Positions 37,421-42,823 of a stretch of DNA of 42,823 nt are shown here, piece after piece (position 1 is the first letter of the stretch; every line of letters begins with the position of its first letter). The translations under genes and the position numbers were made by a program. The notes below the pieces were generated by a model. That model had not been told where the DNA came from. It saw only the letters and a program-made list of their open reading frames with translations, and did no database searches. The DNA is from Pseudomonadota bacterium (GTDB lineage Bacteria > Pseudomonadota > Gammaproteobacteria > Acidiferrobacterales > UBA6901): contig DAHXOO010000006.1 in the NCBI GenBank assembly GCA_027364845.1, positions 67,084 to 109,906 of the forward strand. Reading direction: 5' to 3'.

Positions 37421-38425
37421 TCAGGAGTTCTGCAGCGGCCCGATCCAGCGCGGATCCGGGCTATCGTCCAGAACGAACTTGTTGAGATCCTCGACTTTCG
37501 GCGCCGGACTTTCTTCGGCGAATTTGACGATGTCGTTTTCAATCTCGTTTAAGACTTCGTGCTCCATGGCCTTGATGTCGGCGTCGGTCACAACTTTCGC
37601 CTTGACGAGCTTTTCACTGTACAGCTTGATCGGATCGCGCTTGGCCCATTCCACCTCTTCTTCCCTGCTGCGATAGGCCGCGGTCTTGTCAGACATCGAA
37701 TGTCCACGCTGACGATAGGTGAGAAATTCGATGAAATAAGGACCATTGCCGGAACGCACATGATCAATCGCCTTGGCAGCGGCGTCTATGACAGTCTCGA
37801 TATTCTGACCATCATGCTGGCTCGAGGGTATGTTATAGCCACACACCCGTTTGTACTGGTCAACCACTGCGGTCGAACGGTCGATGCGCGTGCCGATGGC
37901 ATACTGGTTATTTTCGCATACGAAAAGAACCGGCAGATGCCACAACGAGGCCATGTTCATGGTCTCATGGAACGTGCCTTGGTTATTGGCGCCGTCACCA
38001 AGGAAGCAAACCGCGATCTGATCGGTTCCCTTGTGCTTGCATGCCAACGCCAGGCCCGCCGCCAGCGGGAAGGGCTGACCGACAAGCGCGTACCCCCCCA
38101 TGAAATGCACGGTCGGATCAAATATGTGCATGGAACCGCCACGGCCGCGCGACGAACCCGTATCCTTGCCGTAGAGCTCCGCCATCACCTCGCGCGCCGG
38201 GGCGCCGGTCTTTATGGCATGGATGTGGTCACGATACCCGGTAATGACGTAATCCTGCCCGCGCCGGATCATCTCCAGTACTCCGGTGGCCACCGCCTCT
38301 TGGCCGGAGTACAGGTGCAGAAAACCGCCGATCTTGTGTTCCATATAGGCTTCGAAGCACCGCTCTTCGAAGCGGCGGAAAAAGATCATTTCGCGCAACA
38401 GGCGTTTCTGGTCAGCGGCTTTCAT
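37421..38425 (-). CDS. pdhA: 2-oxoacid (pyruvate) dehydrogenase E1 component, alpha subunit
   Basis: A 334-residue thiamine-diphosphate-binding subunit. I choose the second ATG (MKAADQKRLLREMIFFRRFEE) because GGGAG sits 5 bases before it; another ATG lies 15 bases upstream without a ribosome site. It has the cofactor motif GDGANNQGTFHETMNMAS with the downstream CENNQYA, the SRGRGGSMHIFDP substrate-loop segment and YRQRGHSMSDKTAAYR, the regulated loop of E1 alpha. It is the first gene of the operon E1 alpha, E1 beta, E2-E3. Gammaproteobacteria usually use single-chain AceE, so the heterotetrameric form is notable. Confidence 0.93.
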   Translation of the reverse strand: MKAADQKRLLREMIFFRRFEERCFEAYMEHKIGGFLHLYSGQEAVATGVLEMIRRGQDYVITGYRDHIHAIKTGAPAREVMAELYGKDTGSSRGRGGSMHIFDPTVHFMGGYALVGQPFPLAAGLALACKHKGTDQIAVCFLGDGANNQGTFHETMNMASLWHLPVLFVCENNQYAIGTRIDRSTAVVDQYKRVCGYNIPSSQHDGQNIETVIDAAAKAIDHVRSGNGPYFIEFLTYRQRGHSMSDKTAAYRSREEEVEWAKRDPIKLYSEKLVKAKVVTDADIKAMEHEVLNEIENDIVKFAEESPAPKVEDLNKFVLDDSPDPRWIGPLQNS

Positions 38426-39335
38426 GAATCTCCCTGGCATTGGAGAAAACGTTCATTTTTTTAACAACCGATGCCCGGAAGCCGGGGCTCGACGGCGCGC
38501 GGATAACGGTTTGGACGGATACCCGCCGATTTCAAGCGGCGTATGATCGTTTTTTTGTCCGACAAGGTCAAGGTATTGACTTTCCAAGGCGATTTAAGCG
38601 GTCAGTGGAACGCGCCCAGTGGCGTCACCGATGTGCCAGATCACTGATTTCCCCGAGAATACCCGCACAATCACCCTCGGTTCGATGGAAATCGCGGCAT
38701 CTTTCGCATCAGGCACCAGCTGTGCCGGCACCCGCAAACCAGGGAGGAGAATCGATAAACATAGCGGCGACACGGTGGTTGCGGATACCGATGGAATCGG
38801 GCAAGCCCTTTGCGGGTACTGCCCAACGGACGCCCATCCGTCGTTCCCGTCACCCGGGTCGGCGCTCCCCAGACAGGACCTTGGCGATTGATGGTAGACT
38901 TTCCGGACCGGTCTTCCCGTGATTCCTGGAACTGTTGCCCGGGGCATCCGGCATCGTGCAAACTCGGGAAGAGCCGCGCAGTCGCTGCAAATGACGTAAT
39001 GAAGCAATGCCGCCGTACCGCGCGCACTCGTTATCTGCGGAATTTACGTGCGGCGACCGGGCAGGCGATGAACCACCGATGCTTCAGGAAAAATTCACCC
39101 TGGGACGGAGGGATTGCAGCACTCTCTGAACATTGACGCCGGAACAACGTGAAACAAATAATGCCGCTACCGCAAAGCATTCGTACCGTGGCAGCACAAT
39201 CTTAATCACTCTCATAGCCATTGTTGCTCCTGGATGCCTCCTTGGTAACATAAGGATAGACTCAAGATAGAGACTTATTTGGAAATTTAGCAAAAAAACT
39301 GCCGCATACCCCTGCAGCTCGCAAGATGGAACCTT
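38426..39335. other. gene-poor region between divergent pdh operon and DsbG-like gene
   Basis: No convincing gene in these 910 bases. A 34-residue plus-strand frame at 38543-38647 (MIVFLSDKVKVLTFQGDLSG, ending SGVTDVPDH) has protein-like composition but no known family and no strong ribosome site; it may be a fragment. The last 150 bases become AT-rich, suggesting the promoter of the DsbG-like gene near 39230-39330. The pdh promoter should lie near 38430-38560 on the minus strand. Confidence 0.4.
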
Positions 39336-39980
39336 ATGAACAAGATATTCTTTAAGAAACATATCATTATAGACACACTTCGCGTCGGAATTCTTTCCAT
39401 TTCACTCCTGGCCGCGGTCGGTGTGGTGACCCTGATGACCTCCGGACGCGCTTTGGCGGCTCCCGCCGCGCTCAACTCGGCGCAATCCGTCCGCGCAAGA
39501 ATAGCAGGTTCGATCCTGCAGGATATCCAGCATGCCACCTGGATCTCGGAAGGCCACAACAAGCACGTCATCTATATATTTTTTGATCCGAATTGCCCAT
39601 ATTGCCACAAGCTATACGAGGAATTTCGCCCCTGGGTCAAGCGTAATGAGGTCCAGTTGCGCTGGCTGCCCATAGGAACGCTGATGGCTTCAAGCCGCGG
39701 TAAGGCCGCCGCAATCCTCCAGGCCAAAAATCCACTTGCCGCGTTCCGCCGGAATGAACAAGGGTTCAGTCCGGTACACGGCTTCGGACGGATCGGCGAG
39801 GAGCCATTACCGAAACCGGCGATTAAGAAAGCATTGAACATCAACGCAGAATTGCTCGATCGCACGGGCCAGGAGGCGGTGCCCACCATGGTGTTTCGCG
39901 TCAAGGATGGCACACCGATCTTCATCCAGGGATCACCGCCACCGCGTTTCCTGGGACAAATCGTCGATCAACTCGAGTAA
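39336..39980 (+). CDS. DsbG-like periplasmic thiol:disulfide interchange protein
   Basis: A 214-residue exported thioredoxin-fold protein. The N-terminus has a basic start and hydrophobic segment ending ALAAP, a probable signal peptide with cleavage near residue 42. The redox site is FFDPNCPYCHKLYEEF (Cys-Pro-Tyr-Cys), as in DsbC/DsbG; the cis-proline is in GQEAVPTMVF. The inserted helical domain contains GFSPVHGFGRIG, typical of DsbG-like proteins. It probably isomerises disulfides or reduces sulfenylated cysteines in the periplasm. It lacks the full N-terminal dimerisation domain of true DsbG (about 230 residues mature), so I give no symbol. Confidence 0.82.
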   Translation: MNKIFFKKHIIIDTLRVGILSISLLAAVGVVTLMTSGRALAAPAALNSAQSVRARIAGSILQDIQHATWISEGHNKHVIYIFFDPNCPYCHKLYEEFRPWVKRNEVQLRWLPIGTLMASSRGKAAAILQAKNPLAAFRRNEQGFSPVHGFGRIGEEPLPKPAIKKALNINAELLDRTGQEAVPTMVFRVKDGTPIFIQGSPPPRFLGQIVDQLE

Positions 39981-40262
39981 TCCTGGCGCTGGCTCCAGGG
40001 CACCTGGATGTCATCCGCTGCCGGCAGGATCTCGCGCTAAAACACTACATCGCGGGGCTTGGGTTTTGATGCAGATCATTGCCGGTTGTCCGTTGGAGGG
40101 TTTAAAGTTCTAGTGCGCTGATTGATCAAGGATCGTTGCTGGGTCAAAACGAAAACCATTGCCGCAAGTCAGCGTACCGGTGCGACGCACTTGCATTCTG
40201 CGGTCAATTCAGCGCAAAGTAACTTGGCATGCATTGATATTACTTTCATGGAGGGCATAGAG

Positions 40263-40469
40263 ATGGCGAAATCAAAAGCCGTATCGACCGAAAGGAATTC
40301 CAAGGCGCCGGTTGCGTCACTGACGATCTCTGCGGAGGAAAGGCGTCGAATGATCGCAGAGTCCGCCTACTATCGTGCCGAGCGCCGCGGTTTTACGGGT
40401 GGCGACCCGATCGAGGACTGGCTAACGGCGGAAGCCGAAATCGAAGGACGGCTTAACCGGGTACACTGA
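40263..40469 (+). CDS. DUF2934 family small protein
   Basis: A 68-residue protein. The start MAKSKAVSTERN follows GGAGGGC at good spacing; a longer frame from 40122 is open but unlike the family. The C-terminal half, ESAYYRAERRGFTGGDPIEDWLTAEAEI, is the DUF2934 core, a short helical motif of unknown function found in many proteobacteria. A lysine/serine-rich tail precedes it. It stands alone, convergent with the DsrE-like gene and separated from it by two terminator-like inverted repeats. Confidence 0.85.
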   Translation: MAKSKAVSTERNSKAPVASLTISAEERRRMIAESAYYRAERRGFTGGDPIEDWLTAEAEIEGRLNRVH

Positions 40470-40475
40470 AAGTCC

Positions 40476-40500
40476 GCCGCGGACCCATCGGACCCGCGGC
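40476..40500 (+). terminator. inverted repeat after the DUF2934 gene
   Basis: GCCGCGG (40476-40482) pairs with CCGCGGC (40494-40500) across an 11-base loop, starting 7 bases after the stop codon. It has no T-run. It probably ends or protects the plus-strand transcript. Confidence 0.45.
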
Positions 40501-40598
40501 GTGCAATTCAGGATCGGTTGTTTGCCCCATAAATAATAGCAGCGTCGACCAGGCAGCGCAGCGATTGGCGCTTAAACGGGGTCATCACGCCTGCCTGA

Positions 40599-40615
40599 CC
40601 GTCCGACCCGGACGG
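40599..40615 (-). terminator. inverted repeat after the DsrE-like gene
   Basis: A perfect 7-base-pair stem CCGTCCG/CGGACGG with a 3-base loop lies 4 bases beyond the stop of the minus-strand DsrE-like gene. No T-run follows, so it is terminator-like only. Confidence 0.45.
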
Positions 40616-40619
40616 AACA

Positions 40620-41132
40620 CTAGAATGCTTCGTGACCGGGCGCCGAGGGGTGAATATAGGCCCAGCCCTCGGACTCCCGCAGTGTAATCTCGCCCATTCC
40701 CGAAGGCACAATACTCACGAATGGGTAAAGTTCGGAACGGTTCACATGCAGCTCATGGAGGGTATTGTTGCATTGCGCCAGAATGACGCCCTGCTTTTGC
40801 AAACCACTCAGCTTTTTCTCGAACCCATTATTCTTGACGTAGATAGCATATCCCTTGCTGTTCGCGATCAATTCAATCTTGATTTTTCCCTTCAATCTCG
40901 GATCATTCAGCAGATTCTCCACGTTATTGATCGTCTTCTTGATCGCGCCATTGCTGCCACTGTCGATCTGGAAGATCGCTCCGTAGTGCGACTTGGTCGC
41001 CACTGCCCCGTGAAACTCGCCGGCGGCTGCGGTCTGACTTGCAAGACCCAGTACCGCCGCGACCGCCACAACGGCGACCCGGGCACACCGCGCAGATTTA
41101 AAGCCGAAAAACCTGTCTTTTATGGTCGTCAT
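40620..41132 (-). CDS. exported DsrE-family protein
   Basis: A 170-residue protein with an N-terminal signal peptide (basic start, then VAVVAVAAVLGLASQTAAAG; likely cleavage after AAA). The start MTTIKDRFF has GGAGG 5 bases upstream. The mature part follows the DsrE fold: YGAIFQIDSGSNGAIKKTI, KIELIANSKGYAIYV, then LQKQGVILAQCNNTL with one conserved-position cysteine, and SGMGEITLRESEGWAYIHP at the end. DsrE-type proteins can carry persulfide sulfur on such a cysteine; periplasmic members are of unclear function. With the nearby DsbG-like protein it may handle sulfur or thiols outside the cytoplasm, which is inference. Confidence 0.82.
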   Translation of the reverse strand: MTTIKDRFFGFKSARCARVAVVAVAAVLGLASQTAAAGEFHGAVATKSHYGAIFQIDSGSNGAIKKTINNVENLLNDPRLKGKIKIELIANSKGYAIYVKNNGFEKKLSGLQKQGVILAQCNNTLHELHVNRSELYPFVSIVPSGMGEITLRESEGWAYIHPSAPGHEAF

Positions 41133-41552
41133 GCACTCCTCCAATGAATTGACAATCGTCTTCTCGCCGTTTTACGGCGACCGTGCGGAAGCGGTGGTCT
41201 GATCGCGCCGGACAACCGTGCCTGCGGAGCCAGAGCGTAATCGGCATCATTGCTCAGATCACTGGCCTCAGCACAAGACGTCGGAAGCGCCCAAGTTTAT
41301 TCCCTGGGTTCCCCCGCGGCTGCGGCGCGCGGAACGCTCCGACGGCAAGGTTTTGTACCCACTGGAGTCCAAAAAAAACGGTACCCCCGGCACTACGGCG
41401 CCTCGCGACTGCAGGCGGACAGGGAAGAGGAGACAAAAACTGCTCCGGGAAGGCACAAACCCACGGAATTGCCGGGCCACCACACACCCGGGCGAGAAGA
41501 TGGCGGCACGCGCCATGCCGGTCGGGCCGGCGCATGCCGCTTGCACGTAGGC
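41133..41552. other. gene-free stretch
   Basis: These 420 bases lie between two minus-strand genes. I see no supported gene. The first 100 bases should hold the promoter of the DsrE-like gene. Frames here overlap one another on both strands without family resemblance or ribosome sites. Confidence 0.35.
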
Positions 41553-41966
41553 TCAGGCCATTACATTAATGGAACCGCTGCCATCACCGTCGCCATCGCT
41601 ATTGCTATTGCCATTACTGGGAAGCGCCAGCGCGTTCGCCCCGCCGTGATGGTGATGGTGGCTTCGACTCATGCTCTGCACCTGCTGCATGAGATTGGTA
41701 AACCCCTGCTGCGCTGCCGACAGATTCCCACCTTGCAAGGCCTGGCCGATGGCGGCCAGATCGCCGGACAGCGGCGAGCTGTTGCCACTCGCAAACGGCG
41801 AACTATTGCCGCTGCTGTTGCCGCTTTGGCCCTGCATCAAGCTCATTAGCGCGGAAAATGCCTGCTGCGCCCCGGCAAGACTGCCTGCATTCAGGCTCTG
41901 GCCAAGCTGCTGGAAATCGGCGCGGCGCTGCTGGGGCTGGCCCTGAATGCTGTTCTGGGAGGACAC
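41553..41966 (-). CDS. low-complexity protein with two GQxLxxGxLxxAQQxF repeats
   Basis: From GTG 41966 the product is 137 residues, rich in Gln, Ser, Asn and Gly. Two helical repeats stand out: FQQLGQSLNAGSLAGAQQAF (residues 18-37) and LAAIGQALQGGNLSAAQQGF (about 70-89), separated by a Gly/Ser/Asn linker; HHHHH at about 102-107 and an acidic GDGDGDG run follow. Similar two-repeat proteins of unknown function occur in many proteobacteria. The frame is open upstream to 42008, and the best ribosome site (GAGGGA) precedes an ATA at 41997-41999, after which the frame reads SISGITIDAS. The real start may be that codon, so the gene may be 11 residues longer. Confidence 0.65.
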   Translation of the reverse strand: MSSQNSIQGQPQQRRADFQQLGQSLNAGSLAGAQQAFSALMSLMQGQSGNSSGNSSPFASGNSSPLSGDLAAIGQALQGGNLSAAQQGFTNLMQQVQSMSRSHHHHHGGANALALPSNGNSNSDGDGDGSGSINVMA

Positions 41967-42242
41967 GCTGGCATCGATAGTGATACCGGAAATCGATATA
42001 AGATTCCCTCATCGTCGGAAGTTCAAAGGAAAAGATTGGTCACAGAAAACAGACCCGCGCAATGAGTATGCAATTGGCATGCCGGGGACTGTATGCCGTT
42101 TCCCGCCCGCATCGCTGAAACAGAACCCGCAACCATTGCGTTTTGTCCGCGGATGCCCGCAGCGTGAAGACTCGCCCCGGGGACCCCTGTCACATACAGT
42201 GCAACAACCCACGCAACAGACTGCGCTGCACCGGGATCTCCA

Positions 42243-42823
42243 TCACTCCTCGAGATCGTCGATGTCGCCGCTGCTGCGCTTATCGCGGACCGCCAGCAGC
42301 TGATCCATTTCGCGCAGGCGCTTGAGCACCGCTGCATTCACGGTACCTGCGGGATAGGTTCCGTCCCAGCGCGACTCACCAGCCGTTCGTAGGGTCAGGA
42401 TTTCGAGCGCCTCATCCATGGTCGACACCGCGTAGACATGAAACTTCCCCGATGCCGCAGCTTCGACGACTTCGTCCTTGAGCATGAGATGCCTGACATT
42501 AGCCTGGGGGATGACGACACCCTGCTCACCCGAAAGTCCCATTGCCTTGCATACCGCGAAATATCCCTCGATTTTCTCGTTTACGCCGCCTACAGCCTGG
42601 ATCTCTCCACGCTGATTCACCGACCCGGTGACCGCGACTCCCTGACGCACCGGCGCCTCAGCTAACGCGGACAGCAGCGTCAACAGCTCCGCTACCGATG
42701 CGCTGTCTCCATCCACCATGCCGTAACTCTGTTCAAATGCGATGGTTGCAGATAGTGAAAGCCTGTTGCCGCGGGCGAAGCGCCCGCCCGAAAAATCCCG
42801 CGAGGATGAGCATGCCCTTGCTG
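42243..42823 (-). CDS. Lon-like ATP-dependent protease, C-terminal part, cut by window
   Basis: The frame is open to the window edge (42821 is the last full codon in frame), so the N-terminal ATPase part is missing. The visible 193 residues are the S16 peptidase domain: RFARGNRLSLSATIAFEQSYG, then MVDGDSASVAELLTLLSALA with the catalytic serine, GSVNQRGEIQAVGGVNEKIEGYF with the catalytic lysine, and GVVIPQANVRHLML. The FEQSYG spelling and the tail resemble the Lon-related AAA_32 type rather than classical LonA. It degrades proteins with ATP; substrates unknown. The last 25 residues are charged. Confidence 0.88.
   Translation of the reverse strand, partial: ARACSSSRDFSGGRFARGNRLSLSATIAFEQSYGMVDGDSASVAELLTLLSALAEAPVRQGVAVTGSVNQRGEIQAVGGVNEKIEGYFAVCKAMGLSGEQGVVIPQANVRHLMLKDEVVEAAASGKFHVYAVSTMDEALEILTLRTAGESRWDGTYPAGTVNAAVLKRLREMDQLLAVRDKRSSGDIDDLEE

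Noticed and set aside
38543-38647. 34-residue ORF upstream of the pdh operon
   Set aside because: Protein-like composition but no ribosome site, family or conserved context; kept only as a remark.

Overview
This GC-rich window carries no rRNA or mobile-element transposase genes and reads as a chromosomal segment of a facultatively or obligately autotrophic proteobacterium, most likely a gammaproteobacterial chemolithoautotroph of the sulfur-oxidiser type. The hints are a DUF1841 protein, a red-type (form IC) RuBisCO operon with CbbX and CbbR, a DsrE-family periplasmic protein and a membrane NarI-like/HdrD-like pair. The species assignment is inference; no taxonomic marker gene is present.

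Layout. 2-4970: end of a FIST protein, DUF1841, a divergent pair of small glycosyltransferases (DUF2064 and family GT2), then a plus-strand DUF2156 and GNAT pair behind a strong terminator and a tiny leader ORF. 4954-5856: a beta-hydroxyacid dehydrogenase. 5857-6540: no intact gene, but a stretch resembling group II intron RNA. 6541-16835: one continuous minus-strand block, fdnG-fdnH-fdnI-fdhE-selA-selB-selC-selD, with 1-4 base overlaps or short gaps. It encodes a selenocysteine-containing formate dehydrogenase together with everything needed to make and insert selenocysteine. 16836-20720: a decayed 2-oxoglutarate oxygenase, ppnP, a NarI-like/HdrD-like membrane module, and a broken second copy of the ppnP start. 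20721-21566: aldo/keto reductase. 22183-26196: cbbL-cbbS-(unassigned spacer)-cbbX-small unknown gene, with the regulator cbbR divergent at 26356. 27910-31116: a very large MalT/BTAD-type regulator. 31526-33493: universal stress protein and argG. 33563-38425: a 2-oxoacid dehydrogenase operon (E1 alpha, E1 beta, and an E2-E3 fusion). 39336-42823: DsbG-like and DsrE-like exported proteins, two small proteins, and the end of a Lon-like protease.

How the genes may work together. The formate dehydrogenase should oxidise formate at the periplasmic face and feed electrons to quinone through its cytochrome b subunit. The CO2 released could be refixed by the RuBisCO operon, so the window could support formate-driven autotrophy. 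That link is inferred from proximity and known enzyme roles. SelD makes selenophosphate, SelA converts seryl-tRNA-Sec (selC) to selenocysteyl-tRNA, and SelB delivers it to the UGA of fdnG, where a SECIS-like hairpin is visible. CbbX is the ATP-driven activase for the RuBisCO.

Limits. Boundaries of pseudogenes, promoters and the intron-like segment are approximate and were judged by eye. Family names rest on recognised motifs and overall resemblance, not on database searches.
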